From assembly GCF_001027285.1 (NCBI RefSeq), contig NZ_CP011509.1, forward strand, positions 8,580,501-8,644,500: a DNA stretch of 64,000 bases. The letters are read 5' to 3'. The position numbers and the translations under genes were made by a program. The notes beneath the pieces are model-generated. The model made no database searches and was not told the origin of the DNA. It worked only from the letters and a program-made list of their open reading frames with translations. Shown one piece after another: positions 1-9,017 of the stretch (positions are counted from its first letter, which is position 1; the number at the start of each line of letters is the position of its first letter). Source of the stretch: Archangium gephyra. GTDB taxonomy: Bacteria; Myxococcota; Myxococcia; Myxococcales; Myxococcaceae.

Positions 1-305
1 TTGGGGTTGGCCTCGGCGACATCCCGGAGCGCCGCATCCGCCAGCCGGCGATCGGTCAGACCGGCGACCTTCTGGGCCGCCAACGTCTGCGCGAGCGTCC
101 GGACCGGCATGAACGCGGCGTCGAGCTCCGAGTTGACCAGGCGCGCATGGCGCTCGGCCATCTGCGTGACCAGTTGATTCGCCTGCTCCTCGGCGACCCG
201 CGAGGACTGGTGGCTGACGACGAGAACGAGGATGCCCAGTGAGATGCTGATGACGCTGCAAAGAGCGACGAGGAGCTTCGTCGCGAGGCTCTTGCTGAAT
301 CCCAT
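1..305 (-). CDS. Methyl-accepting chemotaxis-type sensor, N-terminal part (cut by window edge)
   Basis: The reading frame opens with ATG at 305 and runs off the left edge, giving about 100 residues. Residues 8-36 form a hydrophobic transmembrane segment (LLVALCSVISISLGILVLVV). A helical extracellular region follows, with the composition of the start of a Cache-type sensor (VTQMAERHARLVNSELDAAF). This is the usual opening of a bacterial chemoreceptor or sensor kinase that detects small molecules outside the membrane. The output domain lies outside the window, so chemoreceptor versus histidine kinase or cyclase cannot be decided. It is divergent from the methyltransferase-like gene at 431. Confidence 0.6.
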   Translation of the reverse strand, partial: MGFSKSLATKLLVALCSVISISLGILVLVVSHQSSRVAEEQANQLVTQMAERHARLVNSELDAAFMPVRTLAQTLAAQKVAGLTDRRLADAALRDVAEANP

Positions 306-430
306 GGGCTCCCAGTAGCACGGGCCTGCCCGGATGAGAGCGAACGGTCCCTGGGACAGCGCTCGGCCGCCCCCTCGCCCCAGGTGCTCCCTCGCACTTG
401 TTGGACCCAAACATAGGTGGGGCGCGTAGC

Positions 431-997
431 ATGCGCGGCGTGAGCACGGCTGGCACCCTCCTCTTCCTGCTCCTGTTGGCCCTGCTCCTGGCGGGGATGC
501 TGTCCATCGTCTTCCACACGCTGAGGACAGGCATCTCCCCCATGCCCACCTCGGGGAAGGTGCGCCGCCCCTTGCTCTCGCTGCTGCCCGAGGAGCTCGA
601 GGGCACGCTGCTGGAGCTCGGCTCCGGCTGGGGCAGCCTGGCCTTCGCGCTGGCGGACCACTGCCCTCGCGCCCGGGTGGTGGCCTTCGAGCTGTCCCCG
701 CTTCCCCATGCCTTCTCGCGGCTGCGCCAGCGGCTCGCCCCGCGCCCCAACCTCCAGCTCGTGCGCGAGGACTTCTTCCGGGCCTCCTTCGCCGAGGCCT
801 CGGCCGTGGTCTGCTACCTCTACCCCGGGGCCATGAGCCGCCTGGCGCCCAAGCTGTCCCAGGAGCTCGCTCCCGGCACCCGCATCCTCAGTCACACCTT
901 CGCGCTCCGCGGGTGGAAGCCCCTGCGCACGCTCGTCGTCGACGACCTGTACCGCACCCCCATCTACCTCTACGAGGTGCCGGCCCGAGAGGGCTGA
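431..997 (+). CDS. Membrane-anchored class I SAM-dependent methyltransferase-like protein
   Basis: The protein has 188 residues from ATG 431; an in-frame TTG at 398 would add 11 residues without family support. Residues 9-29 are a single hydrophobic N-terminal segment that should anchor the protein in the inner membrane. The catalytic fold starts with a good motif I, LELGSGWGSLA (about 61-71), and an acidic end of strand 2 (VVAFELSP). The enzyme should bind S-adenosylmethionine; the substrate is not evident. The sequence is short for a complete methyltransferase and keeps mainly the Rossmann core. Its 3' end is 128 bases before the DNA ligase start, and no shared function is implied. Confidence 0.65.
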   Translation: MRGVSTAGTLLFLLLLALLLAGMLSIVFHTLRTGISPMPTSGKVRRPLLSLLPEELEGTLLELGSGWGSLAFALADHCPRARVVAFELSPLPHAFSRLRQRLAPRPNLQLVREDFFRASFAEASAVVCYLYPGAMSRLAPKLSQELAPGTRILSHTFALRGWKPLRTLVVDDLYRTPIYLYEVPAREG

Positions 998-1125
998 GCC
1001 CCCCTCCTTTCCTCGGAAGTCATACCGAGGACCCGCCCTGTGAGGTCCTCCGCACCCGTCAGACCCACCGGATACGATTCCCCTCGTCGCCGCGAGACAC
1101 CCGCGGCGCCTCAAGGGAGGGACTC

Positions 1126-2223
1126 GTGGCGGACATCGCGGACGGCGCCCAGGTCGAGGTGCAGGGCTCTGGCTCCAAGCCGTACATCCTGAAGAACACC
1201 GGTGGCGTGTACTCGTGCTCGTGCCCGGCGTGGCGCAACCAGTCCATCGCCATCGAGCGGCGCACGTGCAAGCACCTGCGCAAGGTCCGGGGGGATGCGG
1301 CGGAGGACGCCCGCGTGGGCGGCTCGGACGCCAGTGCTCCGGCGAAGCCGGCGGCGCGCAACGTCCGCCCCAAAGCCGGAGCGAACACGATCGTCGGCGC
1401 GGAGTCCGACGCCGCCACCGCCCCGCCGCTGCTGCTGGCCCACTCGTGGGAGAACGACGTCGATCTGACGGGCTGGTGGATGAGCGAGAAGCTCGACGGC
1501 GTGCGCGCCTACTGGGACGGCAAGCAGTTCTTCTCCCGCCAGGGCAATCCGTTCTTCGCGCCCGACTGGTTCACCGCGAAGCTGCCGGATCATCCGCTCG
1601 ATGGAGAGCTGTTCGGCGGGCGCAAGAAGTTCCAGCGCACGGTGAGCATCGTGCGGCGGCAGGACCGGAGCGATGACTGGAAGGAGGTGGCCTTCGTCAT
1701 CTTCGACGCGCCGAAGCTGGACGCGCCCTTCGAGGAGCGGCTCGCGCACTGCCAGCGGTACGTGGAGGACGTGGCGCCCCCGTACGCCGAGTGGCTGGAG
1801 CACCAGCCCTGCAAGGGCGTGACGCACCTGCGCGAGGAGCTGGCGCGGGTGGAGGGCCTGGGCGGCGAGGGGCTGATGCTGCGCAAGCCGGGCTCGCGCT
1901 ACGAGTCGGGCCGCTCGCACACGCTGCTGAAGGTGAAGAGCTTCAAGGACGACGAGGCGCGCGTGGTGGGGCACGCGGCGGGCGCGGGCAGGCACAAGGG
2001 CCGGCTGGGAGCGCTCGAGGTGGAACTGCGCGACGGCACCCGCTTCTCCGTGGGCACCGGCCTCTCGGACCAGGAGCGGGAGAACCCACCTGCGGTGGGC
2101 ACCATCATCACCTTCCGCTACCAGGAGCTGTCCAACGACGGCGTGCCGCGCTTCCCCTCGTATGTGGGCGTGCGCATCGACGCCGCGCCCTTCGAGCCCA
2201 CCACCCGGCGCAAGCGCGCCTGA
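1126..2223 (+). CDS. ATP-dependent DNA ligase with N-terminal SWIM zinc finger
   Basis: I start this protein (365 residues) at GTG 1126 because an AAGGGAGG ribosome site lies immediately upstream at 1113-1120; the open frame extends further 5' but is low-complexity there. Residues 31-50 form a SWIM zinc finger (C31, C33, C48, H50). The adenylation domain follows: motif I EKLDGVRAYWDG with the AMP-accepting lysine, a DGELF motif, EGLMLRKP (motif IV) and LLKVK (motif V). A C-terminal OB-like segment ends the protein. It seals nicks using ATP, unlike the essential NAD-dependent LigA, and probably works in repair. The SWIM finger probably adds DNA or protein binding. The gene appears monocistronic. 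Confidence 0.9.
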   Translation: MADIADGAQVEVQGSGSKPYILKNTGGVYSCSCPAWRNQSIAIERRTCKHLRKVRGDAAEDARVGGSDASAPAKPAARNVRPKAGANTIVGAESDAATAPPLLLAHSWENDVDLTGWWMSEKLDGVRAYWDGKQFFSRQGNPFFAPDWFTAKLPDHPLDGELFGGRKKFQRTVSIVRRQDRSDDWKEVAFVIFDAPKLDAPFEERLAHCQRYVEDVAPPYAEWLEHQPCKGVTHLREELARVEGLGGEGLMLRKPGSRYESGRSHTLLKVKSFKDDEARVVGHAAGAGRHKGRLGALEVELRDGTRFSVGTGLSDQERENPPAVGTIITFRYQELSNDGVPRFPSYVGVRIDAAPFEPTTRRKRA

Positions 2224-2315
2224 GCCGGGATTTAACCTTCCGCGGGCTCCGGGGTTTCTCCGGACAGATGACGCCGGGAAGCCGTCCCGGCGCGTCACCC
2301 GAAGGAGCTTCCGCC

Positions 2316-2708
2316 ATGCGTCTGAACCTCGCCCTGTCCGCCGCCGTTGCCTCGCTGCTGTTCTCCGCTCCCGTGCTCGCCCAGCAGCCCGCCGCTCCCA
2401 CCGGCCACGAGGAGCACCCTGGAAAGCACAAGGGCAAGAACAGGGACGAGCGGATGCTCCGCAAGCTCGAGCGCATGGAGCACCGGCTCACCCGCGCCGT
2501 CGAGCGCGGACGCCTCACGCAGCAGCAGGCGGACGCGTTCCTCACCGAGGCCCGGCAGCTCCGTGATGACGCTCGCGCGCAGCTCCAGGCCGGCGGTGGC
2601 CAGTTCACCGAGGAGCAGAAGCAGCAGCTCCGGGAGCGCAAGCAGGCCCTGCGCGAGAAGATCCACGCGGCCATGAAGGCCACCCAGCCCCAGCCGCAGC
2701 CCCAGTAG
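2316..2708 (+). CDS. Small exported helical protein (periplasmic, unknown function)
   Basis: The protein has 130 residues, starting at ATG 2316 with GAAGGAG at 2301-2307. Residues 1-22 are a clear signal peptide ending SAPVLAQQ. The mature part is highly charged and helical, with heptad-like runs of Arg, Glu, Gln and Leu (RLTQQQADAFLTEARQL, EEQKQQLRERKQALREK) and a Gln/Pro tail. The composition resembles small periplasmic metal- or stress-sensing chaperones of the Spy/CpxP type, but no LTxxQ pair is seen, so this is only a shape similarity. The gene has its own strong terminator at 2751-2784. Confidence 0.7.
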   Translation: MRLNLALSAAVASLLFSAPVLAQQPAAPTGHEEHPGKHKGKNRDERMLRKLERMEHRLTRAVERGRLTQQQADAFLTEARQLRDDARAQLQAGGGQFTEEQKQQLRERKQALREKIHAAMKATQPQPQPQ

Positions 2709-2750
2709 CCCACCCGGCCCCAGGAGGGCCCCGAGCGGCACCTTCGAGCC

Positions 2751-2784
2751 GGGGAGCCCACCGGATGGACCGGGCGGGCTCCCC
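2751..2784 (+). terminator. Stem-loop terminator between convergent genes
   Basis: A perfect 9-base stem (GGGGAGCCC at 2751-2759 with GGGCTCCCC at 2776-2784) encloses a smaller CGG/CCG pair. A TTCCCT stretch follows. It lies 43 bases past the small exported protein and 28 bases before the end of the opposing cytochrome gene, so it can serve both directions. Confidence 0.65.
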
Positions 2785-2811
2785 TTCCCTCCCTTCAACA
2801 GCGGAGGAGGC

Positions 2812-5223
2812 TCACTCGTTGGCGTCGAGGACGCCGTCGGCATCGCGATCGATGCCCATGCGCACGCCCGTCCCCGGCGGCACGCCCAGCAACGTGAAGA
2901 GCGAGCTGCCCGAGGCGGCCGAGGACTGGAGCTGCGACCAGCTCAGGCTGGAGGCGCCGGCCGCGTCCACGTCGTACACGCGGGTGAGCGGGTTGTAGTA
3001 GAGGCCGCGCACCACGCCATTCACCTTGCCCTTGATGACGAGATCGATCTTCCCGGCGCGGGCCTGGGCCTCGAGCAGGGTGACGTCGGAGGACACCGCC
3101 GTGCTGCTGGCGTTGGCGGAGCTGACGGTGCGCGAGTAGCCCACGGCCGGAGCCATGCCGGTGGGGAAGCACAGCAGGTAGGCGGTGAGGTTCGCGCGGC
3201 GCGTCGGGTCCGTGGAGAAGGTGCCGAAGACGGGCTGCGCGAGGAACTCGTCCAGCGTGGCGATGGCGCCGTCGTGCGTGAAGCCGAAGCCGCCCAGGCT
3301 GGTGCCGCCCACCGTCTTCCGGAAGTTGTTCTTCTGGTAGAGGTTGCGCAGGTGCGCCGTCTTCATGTCCTGCGGCTCCTGCAGCACGTTGGCGGGGATG
3401 AGGGCGCGGTTGGTGCCGCCCGCGGTGGCGGTGTGGCAGCCATTGCAAGTAATCCCCGAGCGGAACTGCTCGGTGAGGAAGGTGTTCTCTCCGGCGATCG
3501 GGTTACCCCCGCCGAAGGTCGCGGGCAGTGTGTCGTCCCGGTTGCGGTGGGGGTTGGGCGCCAGGCGCACCGTGTTGATGAAGTCGGTGTAGGCCTGCAT
3601 GTCCGCGGAGGCCAGCTGCGAGCCGCCCATCAGCGCGGCGAAGGCGCCGTTGAAGTCGTTGAAGCTCGCCTTGTCCCCGCGCCAGTGCAGGGGATTCTGG
3701 CCCTTCACGCCCTTGAGCGTCTGCGTCGTCATGGGGCCCTTCATCGGGTGCAGCGAGAAGGTGCCGGTGTTCGGGTCCACCACCGTCTGCATGCTGCCTC
3801 CCGGGTTGCCCAGGTCCCACGCGAGCTGGTCCAGGTCCGCGTCGATGTGGCACGAGGCGCACGAGGCGGTGCCGTTGCCAGACAGCTTGGCGTCATACAG
3901 GAAGCCGCGGCCCTGGCGGATGGCGGTGGGGCTGGGGTCGAAGCCCACGGCCACCTCGCGCACCACGGCGGCAGTGGAGGTATTCACCACGGAGAGCGTG
4001 TTGGAGATGCGGTTGACGACGTAGAGCGAGCCGGAGGCGGCGTGCAGCGCCAGGCCGCGCGGGCCGCGCTTGGTGCGCGGGTTGACGGTCGCTCCGATGG
4101 AGGGGCCCACCTCCACCCGGGCCACCACGGTGCCGTTGGCGTCGATGCGTGCCACCCGGTCCGTGCCGAAGGAGGCCACCCAGGCGTTGGCGCCGGAGGC
4201 CTCGAAGACGATGTCCGTGGGCTGGGCCAGCGCGGTGCTCTTCGCGGTGGCGTTGGGCAGCACCGAGTAGTCGAGGCCCGGGTTGAGCTCCACCGGGGTG
4301 ATGACGGGCGTGCTGCCGGTGGTGATGCGCGTCACCCGGTTGTCCACGATGTGGCCGCGCAGCGTGGGCTCGAAGCGCACCAGGTTGCGGGCGTCCGTGT
4401 TGGCCACGTACAGGTTGCCGGTGGTGGGCTGCACCGCCAGGCCCAGGTTCACGGTGCCCACGCGCGAGAAGTAGCGCGTCACCGTCTGGGTGCCGGCGTT
4501 GATCTCCACCACGTCGTTGTCCGGCATCGTGTAGCGGACCACCGTGGACCAGTTCGGGTCCTTGGCGTCCACGATGAGGCCGGAGTCCGGCGCGGGCGGC
4601 AGGCTGGTGTTGGTGGGAGCGGGCTGGGCCGGGGCGGCCGCCGCCGGAATGAGGGTGGTGCGGTTGCCGGACAGCGCGAAGGCCGCGTACACGCTGCCGC
4701 CGCTCGGGCTCACCGCCAGCGCACGCGGGTGCTCGCCCTGGAGGGCGATCGTCTTCACCAGCGCGCGCGTGGCCGGGTCGTACACGCGCACCTCGTTGCG
4801 GCGCGCCACCGAGACGAAGGCCCGCTGCGGCGAGCCCGCGAACACCACGTCCGCCGGCTCGTCCCCCACCTGGAGGGTGTCCACCACGAGGCCCTGCGAC
4901 AGCGAGACGATGCTGATGCTGTCGGAGACGTGGTTGACGACCCACACCTCGTCGTTGGTGCGCGCGTTGACGGACACCGGCTCCAGGCCCACCGGAATCT
5001 CCGCCAGCAGCGTGGGCGACTGGGGACTGGACAGGCTGAACACGGACAGCCGCGAGTCGGCCGTGTTGGTCACCAGCAGCTTCGTCCCGTCCGGCGTCAG
5101 CCGCGCCGGGTGGACCTGCGGACTCTCGAAATGCTCATAGGCGGTCTGGGCCACGGCACGGCCGGCCCCGCTCAACACCAGCAGCGCTGACAGCAGCAGC
5201 GCTGCCCCATTGTTTCGATGCAT
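2812..5223 (-). CDS. Exported YVTN-type beta-propeller protein with two c-type haem sites
   Basis: The protein has 803 residues and a signal peptide (residues 1-25, ending AGRAVAQ). The N-terminal two thirds carry repeated blades of the type KLLVTNTADSRLSVFSL, VYAAFALSGN, LYVANTDARNL and LYVVNRISNTLSVV, which build a seven-bladed propeller. The C-terminal third has two haem c attachment sites, CASCH and CNGCH, with surrounding sequence like di-haem cytochrome c peroxidase/MauG relatives (HPMKGPMTTQTL, LHWRGDKASFNDF). The end, GIDRDADGVLDANE, is a calcium-binding type 3 repeat. It is a periplasmic or surface redox protein; the substrate is unknown. It sits alone on the minus strand. Confidence 0.85.
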   Translation of the reverse strand: MHRNNGAALLLSALLVLSGAGRAVAQTAYEHFESPQVHPARLTPDGTKLLVTNTADSRLSVFSLSSPQSPTLLAEIPVGLEPVSVNARTNDEVWVVNHVSDSISIVSLSQGLVVDTLQVGDEPADVVFAGSPQRAFVSVARRNEVRVYDPATRALVKTIALQGEHPRALAVSPSGGSVYAAFALSGNRTTLIPAAAAPAQPAPTNTSLPPAPDSGLIVDAKDPNWSTVVRYTMPDNDVVEINAGTQTVTRYFSRVGTVNLGLAVQPTTGNLYVANTDARNLVRFEPTLRGHIVDNRVTRITTGSTPVITPVELNPGLDYSVLPNATAKSTALAQPTDIVFEASGANAWVASFGTDRVARIDANGTVVARVEVGPSIGATVNPRTKRGPRGLALHAASGSLYVVNRISNTLSVVNTSTAAVVREVAVGFDPSPTAIRQGRGFLYDAKLSGNGTASCASCHIDADLDQLAWDLGNPGGSMQTVVDPNTGTFSLHPMKGPMTTQTLKGVKGQNPLHWRGDKASFNDFNGAFAALMGGSQLASADMQAYTDFINTVRLAPNPHRNRDDTLPATFGGGNPIAGENTFLTEQFRSGITCNGCHTATAGGTNRALIPANVLQEPQDMKTAHLRNLYQKNNFRKTVGGTSLGGFGFTHDGAIATLDEFLAQPVFGTFSTDPTRRANLTAYLLCFPTGMAPAVGYSRTVSSANASSTAVSSDVTLLEAQARAGKIDLVIKGKVNGVVRGLYYNPLTRVYDVDAAGASSLSWSQLQSSAASGSSLFTLLGVPPGTGVRMGIDRDADGVLDANE

Positions 5224-5339
5224 GGCTCAACCCTCGGGAAAGAAAGGTTCAGCCAGCTTAAACAGAAAATCCTCGAAATTTCAAAACACGAGAAATACCG
5301 GAACACCAAGCTTTTCAGCTCAAACCATCTGAAAGGAAC

Positions 5340-5380
5340 CGGGCCCGCGGAACCGGGAGCCCTCCCGTTCCACGGGCCCG
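5340..5380 (-). terminator. Long GC stem-loop downstream of the subtilisin gene
   Basis: The arms CGGGCCCG (5340-5347) and CGGGCCCG (5373-5380), plus inner pairs GGAA/TTCC and CGGGAG/CTCCCG, make a long imperfect hairpin. It lies between the protease stop (5425) and the cytochrome start (5223). There is no clear T tract, so it may be a factor-assisted or structural terminator. The rest of this 201-base gap is unusually A+T-rich and should hold the cytochrome gene promoter; no exact hexamers are convincing. Confidence 0.45.
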
Positions 5381-5424
5381 TCGAGCCCGAGCCGGCCTTC
5401 ACCGGCGCCCCGTCACGAGGTGCC

Positions 5425-6717
5425 CTACTTCGCGTCCTGGGCCGTGCCGTTGCGCAGCGTGGGATCGCCGAGGAAGCCGGAGAACATCAGCCGGTTGGGC
5501 GAGCACCGGCCCGCGTCGGCCACCTTGCCGGGCGTGGAGTGGGTGACGAGCGCGGAGGTGACGGCGTTGGGGACGGCGGTGGGGTTGCGCTCCAGGAAGA
5601 GCGCGGCGAGCCCCGCGACGTGCGGCGAGGCCATGGACGTCCCACTGAGCGGGCGGGAGGCGCTGTCATCGGAGATCCACGCCGAGGTGATCTTCTCGCC
5701 CGGAGCGAAGACATCCACGCAGGTCCCCCAGTTGGAGAAGGAGGCGCGCTTGTCGGCGTCGGTGGTGGCGCCCACGGTGACGGCGTTGGGGCTGCGAGCC
5801 GGAGAGCGCCCGCAGGCATCCTGGTTCTCGTTGCCCGCGGCGACGACGAAGGTGACACCCGAGGCGATGGCCTTGGCCACGGCCTCATCGAGCGCATCGC
5901 TCTTGCCACCGCCCAGGCTCATGTTGGCCACGGCGGGGAGCTGCCGGTTGTTGGTCACCCAGTCCACGCCGGCGATCACCCCCGCGGTCGAGCCGGAGCC
6001 GCTGCAGTTGAGCACGCGCACCGCGTGGAGCTGGACGCTCTTGGCGACACCGTAGACCTGACCACCCACGGTGGCGGCCACGTGCGTGCCATGGCCATTG
6101 CAGTCATTGCCCTTCTGCCCATCCGAGAAGGAGTCGTAGTCGGCCCGCGCGCGCCCACCGAACTCGGCATGCGAGACGCGGATGCCGGTGTCGATGATGT
6201 AGGCATGCACGCCCTTGCCACTGGCGCTGTAGAGGTAGGTCTGGTCCAGGGGCAGGTCGCGCTGATCGACCCGGTCGATGCCCCAGGTGGCCTCGGGCTG
6301 GCGCTCACCGATGGCGCGCATCACCCCGTTCTCCTCCACGTACTCCACCGACGGGTCCGCGGACATGGCCCGGGCCTGCTCCGGGGTCATCCGGGTGGCG
6401 AACCCGCGCAGCGCGTGCTCGTACATGAGGAAGGAGCTGCCGCCGTAGCGCGCCGAGAGGCTCTCCGCGGCCATGGCGGGGGCGATCCCCTTCTCCCCCG
6501 GACGAGGGGCCTTGAGGACGACGATGTACTCGCCCTGCACGGGCTGGTCGGCGGTGAGGAACTTCCCGTCGCGGGCCATGGACGTCACGGAGGCCGTGGG
6601 ACAAGGCGCCTCGGGGGGTGGCGCGGGCGGCTTGGGAAGAGTCGCGGCCGGGCACCCCAGCAGCATGGATACGGACACAGCGGACACGGCCATCCACGAC
6701 ACGGTACGGAGACGCAT
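5425..6717 (-). CDS. Subtilisin-like serine protease lipoprotein (S8 family)
   Basis: The protein has 430 residues. The signal peptide ends in a lipobox (SMLLGC, Cys22), so the enzyme should be tethered to a membrane. Residues about 63-135 match an I9 propeptide inhibitor (YIVVLKAP ... VEYVEENGVM). The peptidase domain has the complete triad: Asp176 in IIDTGIRVSH, His209 in NGHGTHVAA and Ser361 in SGTSMASPHVAG. The domain resembles proteinase K-type enzymes. The product probably matures by removing its propeptide and degrades extracellular protein, which fits a predatory or saprophytic lifestyle. A 144-base gap separates it from the PKD gene upstream; no shared transcript can be proved. Confidence 0.93.
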   Translation of the reverse strand: MRLRTVSWMAVSAVSVSMLLGCPAATLPKPPAPPPEAPCPTASVTSMARDGKFLTADQPVQGEYIVVLKAPRPGEKGIAPAMAAESLSARYGGSSFLMYEHALRGFATRMTPEQARAMSADPSVEYVEENGVMRAIGERQPEATWGIDRVDQRDLPLDQTYLYSASGKGVHAYIIDTGIRVSHAEFGGRARADYDSFSDGQKGNDCNGHGTHVAATVGGQVYGVAKSVQLHAVRVLNCSGSGSTAGVIAGVDWVTNNRQLPAVANMSLGGGKSDALDEAVAKAIASGVTFVVAAGNENQDACGRSPARSPNAVTVGATTDADKRASFSNWGTCVDVFAPGEKITSAWISDDSASRPLSGTSMASPHVAGLAALFLERNPTAVPNAVTSALVTHSTPGKVADAGRCSPNRLMFSGFLGDPTLRNGTAQDAK

Positions 6718-6861
6718 CGCTTCCCCCTGTTGCTTGGAAATAGAAGCCTACCTGTTTCAGTTTAATGGGACGTCTGACGCCCCATTTCCTGTCCACACAA
6801 ACCACGGCCTGTTCAACACCAGACAAGCGGTGGATGTCGGATGGCTGTCTGCCATTGGCCG

Positions 6862-8154
6862 CTACTTCCGGGGCGGTGGCTCCACGGTGCGGGGGGCCTC
6901 CGGGGAAGGCTCGCGTTTGAAGGGGCTCCAGGAGACGACCACCTCCTGGCCCGCCGCGTCATGGCCATACAACTGATCGAGGATCTGTTTGATCTCGGGC
7001 AAGGCCTCGGAGGGGCGCACCGTCACGTAGCCGCGGAAGCCACCCTGGCCGAGCTCCTCCTCCACCTGGAGCACCTCGCGCCAGGGCCGCATGGAGGTGT
7101 CCGCCTGACCATCCCAGTGGAGGGAGATGCGCTCGAGCCGCTCCCAGGTGACGCTCTTGCCTTCCGGGACACGGAGCACCACGTCGCTGCGCCAGCCGCC
7201 CTCGGGAAGCGGGCGCCAGCGGGAGACGCGCAGCTCGACAGGAGGAGGCTCGGAGGGAGGCTGGCCGCGCGTGAGCGCGAACGCCGTGGCCTCCAGGGGC
7301 CCACCCCGGTCGAGGCGGGCCTGGAGCCGCACGGTGAAGCTCTTGATCTCCTGGGCGTCGAGCCCCTGGAGGGGATAGGCGTGCTCGACGCGGGGCTCCG
7401 AGGTGGTGGAGGTGGTGCCATCCCCGAAGTCCCACGCGTACGCCGTGATGCGCGCACCGCCCTGGTAGAGGGCCTCGAACGCGAAGCTCCCCTGCCCTCT
7501 CTGGGAGACCGTGATGCGCAGGGGCTCGTTGCGCTGGGCCTGCTGCTCGCCGCACCGGCGCACGTCGAGCTCCACTTCGCGCTCGGCCAGCACGCCGACG
7601 CGCCGTCCGCCGAGGTCCTTGCAGACCTGGAAACGCACCCGGTACCTGCCCGCCGTCTCCGGCGCCCGCCACTGGAGCGCCGGCCCGGGATGCAGCTCGG
7701 CGCCGCTGCCGGCCACGGGCCAGACCCACCGGTAGACCGCGCCCGGCTCGGGCTCCCCTCCAAGACGGGCGGACAGGTTGATCGCTTCGCCCGCGCACAC
7801 CCACGGACGATCCGTGTCGATTCCCTCGATCACCACACTGGACGTCAACGACACCCGCTCTTCGTGGAGGGCGGCGGAGAGCGCCTCGCCCGAGGCCGCC
7901 AGGGAAGCGGGCACGGGTTGCACGGGAGGCGGTGGCGACGGAGCGGGAGGCGCCGGAGGCCGGGCCTCCGTGGCGGGGAGACGGCGCTCGGGGACAGCGG
8001 GAGCCGGGGACGGCGCCTCGCTGACGGGCCGGGGCCACAGGGTGACGACGAGCGCGAGCACCAGCGCCGTGGCGGCGAGTCCCACGACGACACGAGCACG
8101 CGCCCTGGCACCAGGACGCTCCGGGGCTGCGGGGGGCACGGGGGCGTTGGACAC
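6862..8154 (-). CDS. Membrane-anchored PKD-domain protein
   Basis: The protein has 430 residues, starting at GTG 8154, only 6 bases after the stop of the Vps62-like gene, so translation is probably coupled. Residues 22-42 are one transmembrane helix, followed by a Pro/Ala-rich linker (about 45-85) that should lie outside the inner membrane. Around residue 225-260 there is a PKD signature (AYAWDFGDGTTSTTSEPRVEHAY). The preceding part (about 100-200) looks like another Ig-like sandwich. No catalytic motif is visible. A role in binding or surface display is plausible, possibly together with its operon partner. Confidence 0.75.
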   Translation of the reverse strand: MSNAPVPPAAPERPGARARARVVVGLAATALVLALVVTLWPRPVSEAPSPAPAVPERRLPATEARPPAPPAPSPPPPVQPVPASLAASGEALSAALHEERVSLTSSVVIEGIDTDRPWVCAGEAINLSARLGGEPEPGAVYRWVWPVAGSGAELHPGPALQWRAPETAGRYRVRFQVCKDLGGRRVGVLAEREVELDVRRCGEQQAQRNEPLRITVSQRGQGSFAFEALYQGGARITAYAWDFGDGTTSTTSEPRVEHAYPLQGLDAQEIKSFTVRLQARLDRGGPLEATAFALTRGQPPSEPPPVELRVSRWRPLPEGGWRSDVVLRVPEGKSVTWERLERISLHWDGQADTSMRPWREVLQVEEELGQGGFRGYVTVRPSEALPEIKQILDQLYGHDAAGQEVVVSWSPFKREPSPEAPRTVEPPPRK

Positions 8155-8160
8155 GGAGGA

Positions 8161-8967
8161 CTAGAACCCGAAGTCGTTCAGGTGGCGGCGGTAGCCCTGC
8201 GAGTTGGGCCGGTACCACTGGTCATCCCAGCCCTTGAACTCCACATCATCGAGCAGACGCTCGGTCTTGCTGTTGAGGGTGACGGAGTTGATGAGCTGCA
8301 CCGTGGTGGAGCCCACGTTCCGGGAGACGAGCCGGTTCGTGGTGGCGGTATCGAGATACTGATAGGTCGTGCGGCTGCAATAGTCCTGGGAGAGACAACC
8401 ACTGTCACAGGTGCTCAGGTTGTTATAGGTGGCGTGTTTGTCTTCAGCGACGTAGAGCGTGGGCCAGCCACGGGAGCCATTGCGCGAGTCGATCGCCGTG
8501 TCGTACTCGAGCTGTCCATACGAGTACCAGGCGGACGAGTCACAGCTGCTCTTGCGATGGGCGGACAGGTAGGCCCAGTCGAGGTACCACCTGCCACCAG
8601 AGAAGTGGACCTCGAGGATCTGGAACTCGGGGTCTCCGTCGTGGCCGGTGGTGACACCGGAGTCCTCGAAGAAGGTGTCCATGTAGAACACCTGGAGCGT
8701 GCGGGTGGAGAAGCTGGTGCTCTTCACGGCGTAGTAGGGGCGCCGGGCGTGGCCGCTCTCGCCGCTGTCGAACCAGAAGAGGGGCATGAACCAGAAGGCG
8801 ACCTGGTACTCACAGTCGTCATTGAGCCCATCTTTGTCGGCGTCGGTGCCGGTGCCCCAGCAGTTGTCGCCATAGGGGATGGTGGCGAGCCCCTCGGCGC
8901 GGGCCGGGCCCTGCGGGAAGAGGAACAACCCCAATGACAAGACGGCGATTCGGGTGAAGCGGTTCAT
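8161..8967 (-). CDS. Secreted Vps62-like protein, unknown function
   Basis: The protein has 268 residues, starting at ATG 8967 (an AAGG site lies upstream); a longer in-frame extension to 9081 lacks a signal peptide and overlaps the divergent DUF3703 gene. Residues 1-24 are a signal peptide ending GPARAEG. A calcium-type [12 protein letters not shown] motif follows. The central sequence ([45 protein letters not shown]) resembles the Vps62-related family, which shares the YVAxxKHxxY motif and Cys-rich ends. Several Cys pairs suggest disulfides and export. The function is not known. It is the first gene of a pair with the PKD protein. Confidence 0.6.
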   Translation of the reverse strand: MNRFTRIAVLSLGLFLFPQGPARAEGLATIPYGDNCWGTGTDADKDGLNDDCEYQVAFWFMPLFWFDSGESGHARRPYYAVKSTSFSTRTLQVFYMDTFFEDSGVTTGHDGDPEFQILEVHFSGGRWYLDWAYLSAHRKSSCDSSAWYSYGQLEYDTAIDSRNGSRGWPTLYVAEDKHATYNNLSTCDSGCLSQDYCSRTTYQYLDTATTNRLVSRNVGSTTVQLINSVTLNSKTERLLDDVEFKGWDDQWYRPNSQGYRRHLNDFGF

Positions 8968-9017
8968 TCGAACCTTCCGGGGAAAGGAGGGACGAGTATG
9001 GTACACCGCCGAGGACG

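Noticed and set aside
3274-5190. Long open frame on the plus strand opposite the cytochrome gene
   Set aside because: His/Arg/Val/Gly-rich sequence with no domain, opposite a gene with clear motifs; a typical shadow in G+C-rich DNA.
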